Positions 1-6,053 are shown, counted from the first letter of the stretch. The stretch is 8,978 bases of DNA from Dehalococcoidia bacterium (GCA_029859145.1 JAOUDT010000038.1:1-8978); one strand, 5' to 3'. Program-made: numbers and translations. Notes: generated by a model from the sequence alone, not told the origin.

Positions 1-8
1 GCCACAGA

Positions 9-17
9 TGGTATAAT
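9..17 (+). promoter_or_regulatory. Possible extended -10 box before rsfS
   Basis: TG at 9-10, one spacer base, then a perfect TATAAT at 12-17. Any -35 box would lie outside the window. The predicted transcription start (about 23-25) falls on the Shine-Dalgarno sequence of rsfS, which would damage it. The match may therefore be chance or serve a different start. All three reading frames are open or closed ambiguously here, so an upstream gene end could also cover this site. Confidence 0.25.
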
Positions 18-22
18 CATGA

Positions 23-29
23 AAGGAGG
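23..29 (+). promoter_or_regulatory. Strong Shine-Dalgarno that decides the rsfS start
   Basis: AAGGAGG is a near-perfect anti-16S match. It lies 11 nt before an in-frame CTG at 41 but 35 nt before the in-frame TTG at 65. It therefore favours a start near 41 over 65. No ATG or GTG exists in this frame between the upstream stop at 20-22 and position 65. Confidence 0.55.
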
Positions 30-40
30 TTTGCGCCTTA

Positions 41-385
41 CTGGAAGCTGAGAGAATAGCACGGTTGGCCACTGAACTTGCTTCTGAGAAGCAAGCAAGG
101 GACATCGCCATGCTTGACGTTAGAGCTTTGTGCTCTTTCGCAGATTATTTCGTGATTTGTACAGGAGACACCAAGCGGCATATTGAGGCTATCTGGCAGG
201 GTATTGATGAGGTACTAAGGGCCGGAAACGTTGTGTCTCATCATAACGAAGGGACGCCGGACTCAGGTTGGTTGCTTGCTGATTTTGGGTCAGTTATTGT
301 TCATATTTTCGGCCCCGTAGAGCGGGATTACTATCAACTGGACAAATTGTGGGACAAGGCGATCCCCGTAGTGAGAATTCAATAG
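41..385 (+). CDS. rsfS: Ribosome silencing factor RsfS
   Basis: RsfS (DUF143/Iojap family) binds ribosomal protein L14 on the 50S subunit and blocks subunit joining when nutrients are short. Family marks are visible: DVRALCSFADYFVICTG, then EGTPDSGWLLADFGSVIVHIF, then an ERDYYQLDKLW tail. Starting at CTG 41 gives 114 residues and restores the conserved first helix (LEAERIARLATELASEKQA), placing about 20 residues before the DIAMLDV strand as in E. coli RsfS. The alternative TTG at 65 gives 106 residues, cuts that helix and has only a weak ribosome binding site. The stop is at 383-385, inside the end of the convergent ndk. The family call is firm; the start is not. Confidence 0.93.
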   Translation: MEAERIARLATELASEKQARDIAMLDVRALCSFADYFVICTGDTKRHIEAIWQGIDEVLRAGNVVSHHNEGTPDSGWLLADFGSVIVHIFGPVERDYYQLDKLWDKAIPVVRIQ

Positions 386-825
386 ACCCACGTATCTAGG
401 TCTCTATCGTAGTCGAAGATTTCCTGTGCCGAGAAGAATAGGTCTATTTCCTGGCAGGCATTTTGCGGTGAATCGGAGCCATGCACTAAGTTGTGTCCAA
501 CATCGATGCCAAAATCGCCCCTAATAGTGCCGCCAAGCGCTTTGGCGGGGTCGGTCTCTCCCATCATTTGTCGTATTATTTGTACGGCGTTTTCACCTTG
601 GAAGACGATTGCGATGAGTGGACTGGAGGTAATGAAAGTCACCAAATCGTCAAAGAAAGCCTTCCCTTTATGGATGGCATAGTGGCGTTGGGCCAAATCT
701 TTGTCCATATGCAGCATCTTCATAGCTACGATTTTGAGCCCCTTCCTTTCCAGGCGAGAAATGATTTGGCCGGCCAATGACCGTTGTATAGCATCTGGTT
801 TGATGAGCACTAGACTTCTCTCCAT
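379..825 (-). CDS. ndk: Nucleoside diphosphate kinase
   Basis: This cytosolic enzyme moves the gamma phosphate between nucleoside tri- and diphosphates through a phosphohistidine. The 148 residues match the usual length. The catalytic histidine is H115 in NLVHGSDS. Other active-site residues of the family are present with a constant offset of three: K9, Y49, R85, T91, R102 and N112. The start at 825 is supported by AAGGAG at 840-835, 9 nt upstream. It is the last gene of the minus-strand cluster, 36 nt after the hotdog-HAD gene. It converges on rsfS with a 7-bp overlap of the two ends (379-385), so any terminator would have to lie inside the opposing gene; I see no clear hairpin there. Confidence 0.98.
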   Translation of the reverse strand: MERSLVLIKPDAIQRSLAGQIISRLERKGLKIVAMKMLHMDKDLAQRHYAIHKGKAFFDDLVTFITSSPLIAIVFQGENAVQIIRQMMGETDPAKALGGTIRGDFGIDVGHNLVHGSDSPQNACQEIDLFFSAQEIFDYDRDLDTWVY

Positions 826-861
826 GGTTCTACTCTCCTTCTTTATTCTCTTAGCTCATTT

Positions 862-1923
862 CTAGACTCTCATGAGCAGCGTAATCACGTCCATGTTTTG
901 CAGGGAATCAACTACCATATCAGCGTCTTGGAGATTCTCTCGGCGGTGTGTGTTGGTTACAGCCAGGCACTTCATGCCGGCAGTCTTGGCAGCTTTCACT
1001 CCTAGAGGGGAATCTTCAATTACAACACAATCGTTAGGTGCCGCTTGCAGTTTATCGGCGGCCAAAAGATAGATTTGGGGGCTGGGTTTGCTTTCGGATA
1101 CTTCGTGCCCGCAAACAATACAATTGAAAATTCCTGTCAAATCAAGCTCACCGAGGGCCAAATCGATATTTTCCCTAGGTGCTGAAGTGACCAAGCCTAG
1201 TCTAAAACTCCCCTTCTTGAGAGCATTGAGCAGCGTGACTACCCCGGGAAACGGTTTGATGCGTCCTGTTGCCTTTCGTCGAAAAGTCTCTTCCTTTTCC
1301 TGTACCATGATCTTGACATCTCCTTCGGACACCTCCTTTCCCATAATGCCGCCGATTATGAAGTCGTTTCTGGCGCCGAAGAGATGTGTGAAATCTTCTT
1401 TGGTAAATTCTATACCCTTCTTGGCGAAGGTTTCCTGCCAGGCAGCAAAGTGGAGGGAATAGGAATCGGAAATGACTCCGTCCATATCCCAGAGAATTGT
1501 CTTCTTTGACTGGCGCAACACGTAGAATAGAAAATTACCATCGACTATAACTGTATTATCCTTGAGGCTGAGCACTCCTTTGGCTTCTACGAGGCGTGTT
1601 GTCAATTTGGTCACCCAGGCAGATGCTTGGATGGGCTGATTGATGGGTGCCAACTGTTTGAATCTTATCTCGCTCTTGGCAGTAACGCCAAGCTCAATTC
1701 CATGGCAAAGCATGGCGTAAGCCGTGACTTCATCAAGGAGGGTGTACAGAATTCCTCCGTGGATTACATTGTCCCAGCCTTGGTGGAACTCCCCGGCGGT
1801 GAACTCGGCAGTGACTTTTTCTCCTTGCTGAACAGGCTTCAGCTTTAGCCCTATTGGGTTCTGCTGGCTACAGGCAAAACAGAAATGTGCGGCATATTCA
1901 ACATCTAATTTGGGAATTTCCAT
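862..1923 (-). CDS. Hotdog thioesterase-HAD phosphatase fusion
   Basis: One unbroken 353-residue frame holds two enzyme domains. Residues about 10-137 are a PaaI-type hotdog thioesterase: CFACSQQNPIGLKL, then HQGW at 47-50, HGG at 55-57 and the helix TLLDE with the likely catalytic D64. Residues about 141-350 are a HAD hydrolase of the beta-phosphoglucomutase/phosphoglycolate phosphatase kind, with D146 and D148 in DMDG, motif II T246-S247, motif III K279 and motif IV E303-D304. All catalytic positions are intact. The start at 1923 lies inside the end of tsaB (26-bp overlap), with only a weak GGAAAGAG upstream, so translation is probably coupled. GTG and TTG codons just before the HAD part could serve as an internal start. 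Substrates cannot be read from sequence; a role in removing toxic acyl-CoA or phosphate by-products is a guess. Confidence 0.88.
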   Translation of the reverse strand: MEIPKLDVEYAAHFCFACSQQNPIGLKLKPVQQGEKVTAEFTAGEFHQGWDNVIHGGILYTLLDEVTAYAMLCHGIELGVTAKSEIRFKQLAPINQPIQASAWVTKLTTRLVEAKGVLSLKDNTVIVDGNFLFYVLRQSKKTILWDMDGVISDSYSLHFAAWQETFAKKGIEFTKEDFTHLFGARNDFIIGGIMGKEVSEGDVKIMVQEKEETFRRKATGRIKPFPGVVTLLNALKKGSFRLGLVTSAPRENIDLALGELDLTGIFNCIVCGHEVSESKPSPQIYLLAADKLQAAPNDCVVIEDSPLGVKAAKTAGMKCLAVTNTHRRENLQDADMVVDSLQNMDVITLLMRV

Positions 1924-2641
1924 TTCGCTCTTTCCGTTGCTCTGTTCGCGGCGATAAACAAGGCGTCCTCTGTTTGGGCTTGGTTATGTGAGGAGGGCGA
2001 AGGTATATCGGTTGCAGAGTGAGCAGATCGTCATGTTGTCCTTTGCTCAATTTTTGCCAACCCAACCTAGCCAAATAACTAGCCCGCGATAGACTGTTAT
2101 TTGGGGAGATTATAGCTCGCCTGCCCAGGTTTTGTTGTATTTGCCCGGCTATGTCGGCAGTAATTTCACCGCAAAAAAGCGTTTTCTGCTTGGTGCGACG
2201 CCACAGATCTTCAACGGAGGCCAAATTCTCTGCCTCGAGACATTGCCATCGATCGTGTTTTTGCCGATAAACGGCAGTGGCTATTTCCTGGCGGCCAGCC
2301 TTTTGCATGGAACGCAGAGGTAGTCCAGTAAAAGCAAAGGGATAGGCTTCAGCTTCCAATGTGTTCACACCAAGGCAAGGAATATGTAGAGTGAAAGCCA
2401 GTCCTTTGGCAGTGCTTATGCCGACTCTAAGTCCGTTAAAACTCCCTGGGCCTTTGGCTACAACGATTGCTTCTATGGAGTCGAGGTTCACGTTGACTTG
2501 TCGTAGAAGGCAAACTAGATTCGGCAACAATTCTATTGTATGGTTCTGTTTTGTTTGCCAGGCTAGCAGAGCCAGTATCTCACCTTTGTGAGATAAGGCG
2601 ATGCTGACGATATTGGATGAAGTATCTATAGCTAATTCCAT
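1898..2641 (-). CDS. tsaB: tRNA t6A biosynthesis protein TsaB
   Basis: TsaB is the non-catalytic partner of TsaD in the complex that puts threonylcarbamoyl on A37 of ANN-decoding tRNAs. Family marks: MELAIDTSS at the N-terminus, KGPGSFNGLRVGISTAKGLA at 63-82 (usually GSFTG, here N69) and P211-IYLR near the C-terminus. The start was set at 2641 (247 residues) because the family begins there; an ATG at 2713 would add 24 residues that match nothing. Neither start has a good ribosome binding site. Residues after about 217 form a basic, low-complexity tail (KPKQRTPCLSPRTEQRKER). Its end is encoded in the overlap with the next gene, so the tail may be a by-product of that overlap. tsaE is 97 nt upstream and no tsaD or rimI follows. 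Confidence 0.93.
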   Translation of the reverse strand: MELAIDTSSNIVSIALSHKGEILALLAWQTKQNHTIELLPNLVCLLRQVNVNLDSIEAIVVAKGPGSFNGLRVGISTAKGLAFTLHIPCLGVNTLEAEAYPFAFTGLPLRSMQKAGRQEIATAVYRQKHDRWQCLEAENLASVEDLWRRTKQKTLFCGEITADIAGQIQQNLGRRAIISPNNSLSRASYLARLGWQKLSKGQHDDLLTLQPIYLRPPHITKPKQRTPCLSPRTEQRKERNGNSQIRC

Positions 2642-2741
2642 GTCAGAGATCCAAATATGAGAAGCAGAAACAAAAGTGCGAAATGAGAGAGCAAAAGTGA
2701 AGAATTCCTGCATTTTGGGTTGTCATTTTGACCTTTGATTT

Positions 2742-3257
2742 TCAAATTGCGCCCCGTTTACCACTTCGCATTTTGGGCCAATATTCGCTCTCTTTTTTGA
2801 GTTGTTTTATCAGTTCATCGTAGCGGTCGCCATGCGGTTTAAGGCGGATGGACCTTTCTGTCTGGGAGATAGGGACATAGTGCATGGAGATGAGCAGATT
2901 ATCGTGTGGCACTATCTGCAGGCCTTTTTCCGCCCATTCAACCACACAGACTCCATCGCCATGAAAGTAATCCTCCAGCCCGAGGTCGGCAATTTCGTCA
3001 ATGGAGTCGAGGCGATAAAAATCAATGTGGTATAAGGGAAGTCGGCCGTGATATTGTCTGAGTATGACGAAAGAGGGACTGAAGGCGTATTCTTCGACAT
3101 TCAGGCCGTGAGCGATGCCCTGGACTAGACAAGTCTTGCCTGTCCCCAACTCGCCCGTGAGGAGGAAGACATCAGCTTTTCGAGCTAGTTTCCCCAAGTA
3201 GCTTCCCAGAAGCTGAGTTTGTTGAGGACTATGTGAATTCAGTGTGAGAAACTGCAT
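2742..3257 (-). CDS. tsaE: tRNA t6A biosynthesis ATPase TsaE
   Basis: TsaE is the small P-loop ATPase that resets the TsaB-TsaD complex during t6A synthesis. From the ATG at 3257 it has 171 residues. The Walker A is G35-ELGTGK-T42. Further family marks are SPSF at 60-63, HIDFYRL at 78-84 and the E107-W108 pair in VVEWAEKG. A longer frame from 3320 lies entirely within thiL and its extra 21 residues are not family-like, so it was trimmed. The chosen start overlaps the end of thiL by 29 bp, with a G-rich stretch (GGGGGGTGGGAT) a little over 10 nt upstream as a weak ribosome binding site. Coupled translation with thiL is likely. Confidence 0.95.
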   Translation of the reverse strand: MQFLTLNSHSPQQTQLLGSYLGKLARKADVFLLTGELGTGKTCLVQGIAHGLNVEEYAFSPSFVILRQYHGRLPLYHIDFYRLDSIDEIADLGLEDYFHGDGVCVVEWAEKGLQIVPHDNLLISMHYVPISQTERSIRLKPHGDRYDELIKQLKKESEYWPKMRSGKRGAI

Positions 3258-4257
3258 TCTTAAAGTGATCCCACCCCCCTTTCTTGTAGGGGATGATAGT
3301 CCCCCTGCTATCCACCACAAGTACTCGTGTTGGTAGCTCGTCTTTTGTTATATCACCTATCACAGTCACCGGACAGCCAAGGGCTTGTCTAGCTCGGGCG
3401 ACAGTAGCCTTATCGGCGGTAAAAAGAAGCTCATAATCCTCTCCACCAGACAAGGCTAGCTCCCGACTGTTTGGAAAATGTGCTGTCACTACGGGGTGTA
3501 CTGGGACTTGTTCTATATTGATCTTGGCGCTGACTTTGCTGGATTCGCATACATGGTCGAGGTCAGCGACGAGTCCATCGCTTATGTCTATGGCAGTCCT
3601 GACTCCTTGTTCAATTAGGATTTGGCCCTCTTTTACCCTGGGCACGGGTTTGAAGTGGGCTTGTCTCAGGATATTTCTTGCATTTGGGTCTGAGATGGTT
3701 TTTCCCTTGAGCATTTCGAGACCAGCCGCCGCCAATCCGACGTATCCTGTGACGGCTATTTGCTCGCCGGGGCAAGCTGCCGACCGCTCAAGCATGTTCT
3801 TGCCTTTTGAGCAGCCTATGATTGTTACCGTGATGACTATGTTGTGAGCTGTAGCGACATTGCCCCCAACTAATGCCACACCAAATTCGGCGGCCAAAAG
3901 CAGGAAGCTGTTGATGAATTCGGATACGTCTTGCACCTTCAGTTGAGCTGGTAATGCCAGAGAAAGCAAGGCGTACCTGGGGATACCGCCCATGGCAGCT
4001 ATGTCGCTTAGATTTACAGCCAGTGCTTTCCAGCCCAGCTCCTCCCAGGTAATAGCGCCCAGGTCGAAGTGAACACTCTGAACGAGAGTATCTGTAGTGG
4101 CCAACTGGATGCGATTATCGTTTTGCCAGGCAGCGGCGTCATCGCCAATGCCCAGTAGTATTTGTCGCCATGGAATGCGCCCAGGATCTTCGTATTTGGC
4201 GCTGGCAGCCCGTATGAGGTTTATTAGACCAAACTCTCCTAAGTCGGACAGTCTCAT
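3229..4257 (-). CDS. thiL: Thiamine-monophosphate kinase ThiL
   Basis: ThiL phosphorylates thiamine monophosphate to the active cofactor thiamine diphosphate, using ATP. It has 342 residues from the ATG at 4257. PurM/ThiL fold motifs in order: LSDLGEFGLI at 3-12, GIGDDAA at 36-42, TTDTLVQSVHF at 54-64, NLSDIAAMG at 82-90, DISDGL at 224-229 and GGEDYELLF at 271-279. One difference is GGN at 131-133, where many ThiL proteins have GGDT. An upstream in-frame ATG at 4326 would add 23 unrelated residues and would run over the promoter, so it was rejected. No Shine-Dalgarno precedes 4257, and an extended -10 box lies 7 nt away, so the message is probably leaderless. It heads the thiL-tsaE-tsaB operon, as in Bacillus. 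Confidence 0.96.
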   Translation of the reverse strand: MRLSDLGEFGLINLIRAASAKYEDPGRIPWRQILLGIGDDAAAWQNDNRIQLATTDTLVQSVHFDLGAITWEELGWKALAVNLSDIAAMGGIPRYALLSLALPAQLKVQDVSEFINSFLLLAAEFGVALVGGNVATAHNIVITVTIIGCSKGKNMLERSAACPGEQIAVTGYVGLAAAGLEMLKGKTISDPNARNILRQAHFKPVPRVKEGQILIEQGVRTAIDISDGLVADLDHVCESSKVSAKINIEQVPVHPVVTAHFPNSRELALSGGEDYELLFTADKATVARARQALGCPVTVIGDITKDELPTRVLVVDSRGTIIPYKKGGWDHFKNAVSHTEFT

Positions 4258-4264
4258 CGCTGGA

Positions 4265-4273
4265 ATTATAGCA
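4265..4273 (-). promoter_or_regulatory. Extended -10 promoter of the thiL operon
   Basis: Read on the minus strand: TGC then a perfect TATAAT at 4270-4265, then 7 nt, then the thiL ATG at 4257. The expected transcription start is at or within a base of the A of the ATG. No good -35 box lies 17 bp upstream, which fits a promoter that depends on the extended -10. Confidence 0.7.
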
Positions 4274-4311
4274 TTGGCCTGATTTGATATTCTAGCGCTC
4301 GGACATGGTAG

Positions 4312-4324
4312 GTGGTTCGACCAC
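4312..4324. repeat. Short inverted repeat in the divergent control region
   Basis: GTGGT and ACCAC flank a 3-bp centre (TCG). It sits between the two divergent promoters, just upstream of the rpsF -35 area, as an operator might. Arms of only 5 bp can arise by chance. Confidence 0.3.
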
Positions 4325-4333
4325 AAGCCTTGT
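4323..4333. repeat. Second short inverted repeat touching the rpsF -35
   Basis: ACAAG and CTTGT flank one central base. It shares two bases with the neighbouring inverted repeat (4312-4324) and abuts the TTGCCA at 4333-4338. A protein bound here would block the rpsF promoter. Statistical support is weak on its own. Confidence 0.3.
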
Positions 4334-4361
4334 TGCCATTTTGTTCCGTGTGGTATAAAAT
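4333..4361 (+). promoter_or_regulatory. Extended -10 promoter of the rpsF operon
   Basis: The -35-like TTGCCA (4333-4338) is followed after 15 bp by TATAAAAT at 4354-4361, with TG at 4351-4352 forming an extended -10. Counting 6-7 nt from the hexamer at 4354-4359 puts the transcription start at about 4366, one or two bases before the rpsF ATG at 4368. The long operon would thus start with a leaderless or nearly leaderless message. Confidence 0.68.
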
Positions 4362-4367
4362 CTAGGG

Positions 4368-4655
4368 ATGAATGACTACGAACTGGTAGCTATGATTAGT
4401 CCGGAGGCTGCTGAGGATGAGGTGTCCAAGATTATGGACAGGGTGACTGAGTCGATCAATAGCCGCGGTGGGGCAGTGGGGGAGGTAAAGAATTGGGGAA
4501 AAAGAAAGCTGGCTTACCCTGTCAAGAAATTCATGGAAGCCGATTATGTTTTGGCTCGCTTCAAGCTAATGCCAAAATCAGTCAGGGAACTGGAAAGCGA
4601 AATTGGCACCTTTGGTGATATTCTACGGTATCTTGTGGTAAAGGTAGGTGGTTGA
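4368..4655 (+). CDS. rpsF: 30S ribosomal protein S6
   Basis: S6 pairs with S18 on the platform of the small subunit. The 95 residues match the family's length: MNDYELVAMISPEA start, GGAVGEVKNWGKRKLAYPVKK in the middle, and ADYVLARFKLMP followed by GDILRYLVVKV at the end. The ATG at 4368 has AGGG directly against it, too close to act as a Shine-Dalgarno, while a -10 box ends 8 nt earlier at the hexamer. Initiation on a leaderless message is the simplest reading. That leaves no room for the S6:S18-binding mRNA leader known in other bacteria. It is followed by ssb with an 8-bp overlap. Confidence 0.98.
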   Translation: MNDYELVAMISPEAAEDEVSKIMDRVTESINSRGGAVGEVKNWGKRKLAYPVKKFMEADYVLARFKLMPKSVRELESEIGTFGDILRYLVVKVGG

Positions 4656-5046
4656 TATAGCAAGCTTAGCCAAAGTTATACTGGTTGGCAATCTGGGCTC
4701 TGATCCGGAGATGAGGTACACACCCAACGGAAAGGCAGTTACATCTTTCAGTATAGCTACCAATCGCCGTTACACTACTTCCGCCGGAGAGAGCAAGGAA
4801 GAAACAGACTGGTTTAGAGTGAGCGTTTGGGGCAAGCAAGCTGAACAGTGCAATCAATTCCTGAGCAAGGGGAAGCAAGTCTACATCGAGGGAAGATTGC
4901 ATGCTCGCAGTTGGGAGGGGCAAGATGGGCAGATGCGTACTAGCCTCGAGGTGAATGCAGAACGCGTGCTTTTCCTTGGTAGGCGGGGGGCGGTGTCGCT
5001 TCCTGAGGGAGAGGAAATTGAGCCTGAAGACTTGCCCTTTGAGTAA
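4648..5046 (+). CDS. ssb: Single-stranded DNA-binding protein
   Basis: SSB coats single-stranded DNA in replication and repair. It has 132 residues. The OB fold covers about 7-110 with KVILVGNLGSDPEMRYTPNGKAV, TDWFRVSVWGKQAE and GKQVYIEGRLHARSW. The linker is very short (about 12 residues), followed by an acidic tip ending EPEDLPFE; the usual tip ends in DIPF, so one extra residue follows the phenylalanine. The GTG at 4648 is the only start available because a stop lies at 4645-4647 in frame. AAAGG at 4640-4644 is only 3 nt away, and the start overlaps the rpsF stop by 8 bp, so translation likely depends on S6 translation. Tandem TAA TAA stops end the gene. Confidence 0.98.
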   Translation: MVDIASLAKVILVGNLGSDPEMRYTPNGKAVTSFSIATNRRYTTSAGESKEETDWFRVSVWGKQAEQCNQFLSKGKQVYIEGRLHARSWEGQDGQMRTSLEVNAERVLFLGRRGAVSLPEGEEIEPEDLPFE

Positions 5047-5064
5047 TAAAAAAGGAGAAAAGAT

Positions 5065-5355
5065 TTGGCTAACACTGGAAGAGTAAGAAGTACAAGGAGC
5101 TTCGTGGCCAGACCGGCGGTCTGCCCGTTCTGCAAAGGGAGCATGACGATTGATTACAAAGATGTTGCGATGTTGTCTCGGTATATTTCTGGTCAGGGTA
5201 AGATTGTTTCACGACGAAGGAGTAGAACATGTGCCAAGCATCAAAGGAGCTTGGCGCAAGCCATAAAAAGAGCTCGTTATCTAGCTATGTTACCCTACGC
5301 ACCAAGCCATGTTTGGAAAACAGGAGGCGTCGGCCTGTCTCGTTCGACGGTTTGA
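5065..5355 (+). CDS. rpsR: 30S ribosomal protein S18, zinc-type
   Basis: S18 binds S6 in the small subunit. It has 96 residues from a TTG at 5065, supported by AAAGGAG at 5051-5057, 7 nt upstream. The core is clear: CPFCKGSMTIDYKDVAMLSRYIS, then GKIVSRRRSRTCAKHQRSLAQAIKRARYLAMLPY. Four likely zinc ligands C20, C23, C56 and H59 mark the zinc-binding version. After LPY, where most S18 proteins end within a few residues, there are about 19 further residues (APSHVWKTGGVGLSRSTV). The usual rplI partner is absent; rpmH follows after 3 nt and in the same reading frame. Confidence 0.97.
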   Translation: MANTGRVRSTRSFVARPAVCPFCKGSMTIDYKDVAMLSRYISGQGKIVSRRRSRTCAKHQRSLAQAIKRARYLAMLPYAPSHVWKTGGVGLSRSTV

Positions 5356-5358
5356 AGA

Positions 5359-5499
5359 ATGCCAAAGCGAACTTATCAACCAAAGAGGATTCCCCGAAGG
5401 CGCAGCTTAGGTTTTCGTGCTAGGATGGCGACTCGAGGTGGAAGGCGCGTGCTTAAAGGAAGGCGTCTAAAGGGGAGGTATAGGCTGACTCCGGTTTAG
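5359..5499 (+). CDS. rpmH: 50S ribosomal protein L34
   Basis: This small, very basic large-subunit protein has 46 residues, near the usual 44-46. It starts MPKRTYQPKRIPRRR, with GFRARMATRGGRRVLKGRR in the middle and GRYRLTPV at the end. The ATG at 5359 lies one codon after the rpsR stop (TGA at 5353-5355) and in the same frame. Only a weak GACGG (5346-5350) precedes it, so initiation probably relies on ribosomes ending rpsR. It normally opens its own operon with rnpA near oriC; here it sits inside the S6-SSB-S18 cluster. Confidence 0.97.
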   Translation: MPKRTYQPKRIPRRRSLGFRARMATRGGRRVLKGRRLKGRYRLTPV

Positions 5500-5508
5500 C
5501 TCTGTCCT

Positions 5509-5847
5509 GTGAAGGGGCCTTATTTTCTGACTAGTAGAGCACAATATACTTTGGTTTATCGACAGGGTAAGGTCTGGACAGGTAGCTTGCTGGTAATGAA
5601 GGCGATGCCCAATGGCTCAAATCTAAGCCGGTATGGCTTTTCCGTGAGCAAGAAAGTAGGCAAAGCAGTGGAGCGCAACCGCCTGAAGAGGTTGCTGAGG
5701 GAAATAATGAGGCGGCAGTCGCTGAAGCCAGGATGGGACATCGTTTTCATGGCTCGGTCTGTAGCAGTTGATGCTGACTATCATCAGCTGGAAAGGGCAA
5801 TGATCAGGCTTCTGGCTCGGGCGCAACTATTGGAGAGCGAAGGATGA
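5509..5847 (+). CDS. rnpA: Ribonuclease P protein component
   Basis: RnpA is the protein cofactor that helps RNase P RNA cut the 5' leader from precursor tRNAs. It has 112 residues from a GTG at 5509, 9 nt after rpmH. FLTSRAQYTLVYRQGK near the N-terminus and the RNR signature KKVGKAVERNRLKRLLREIMR at 48-68 are diagnostic. No Shine-Dalgarno is visible at the right distance (the nearest GGAGG is more than 25 nt away), so coupling to rpmH is likely. The end overlaps yidD by ATGA. The catalytic RNA gene is not in this window. Confidence 0.97.
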   Translation: MKGPYFLTSRAQYTLVYRQGKVWTGSLLVMKAMPNGSNLSRYGFSVSKKVGKAVERNRLKRLLREIMRRQSLKPGWDIVFMARSVAVDADYHQLERAMIRLLARAQLLESEG

Positions 5848-6053
5848 CTCGATTAGCTTTGGGGGTAATTAGATTGTACCAAAATACTGCATCGAGGGTA
5901 CTTCCTCATGCCTGTCGTTTCCAACCCACATGCTCAAACTATACACTTGAGGCAATTAAGAAATACGGGTTTGCCCGAGGTAGCTGGATGGGAGCCAAGA
6001 GAATAATTCGCTGCAATCCGTTCTCTGAGGGTGGCTACGATCCCGTACCTTAG
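5844..6053 (+). CDS. yidD: Membrane insertion factor YidD
   Basis: YidD is a small membrane-associated protein that helps YidC-dependent insertion. It has 69 residues with the full family pattern: CRFQPTCSNYTLEAIKKYG at 24-42, then GAKRIIRCNPFSEGGYDPVP to the end, with cysteines C24, C30 and C57. Its ATG overlaps the rnpA stop in ATGA, a standard coupling arrangement. It lies between rnpA and yidC as in many bacteria, but with one extra gene before yidC. Confidence 0.97.
   Translation: MTRLALGVIRLYQNTASRVLPHACRFQPTCSNYTLEAIKKYGFARGSWMGAKRIIRCNPFSEGGYDPVP

Noticed and set aside
1..59. The tail of an upstream gene reading into rsfS
   Set aside because: Frames 1 and 3 stay open to stops at 49-51 and 57-59, and frame 2 stops at 14-16. 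The stretch is too short and featureless to assign any of them.
491..780. Two plus-strand open frames opposite ndk
   Set aside because: They are antisense shadows of a clear ndk gene, with no family-like sequence or ribosome binding site.
1088..1462. A 124-residue plus-strand frame opposite the HAD domain
   Set aside because: It is low-complexity antisense translation, and the minus strand carries intact HAD motifs across the same stretch.
2642..2741. A separate promoter for tsaB in the gap after tsaE (TTCGCA, 17 bp, CATATT on the minus strand)
   Set aside because: Both boxes match only four of six positions and the gap lies within a co-directional operon, so the case is too weak to list.
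3518..3847. A 109-residue plus-strand frame opposite thiL
   Set aside because: It is a shadow of conserved thiL motifs, with no start signal.
4340..4367. An S6:S18-binding autoregulatory mRNA leader before rpsF
   Set aside because: The likely transcription start leaves no more than a couple of bases before the ATG, so no structured leader can form.
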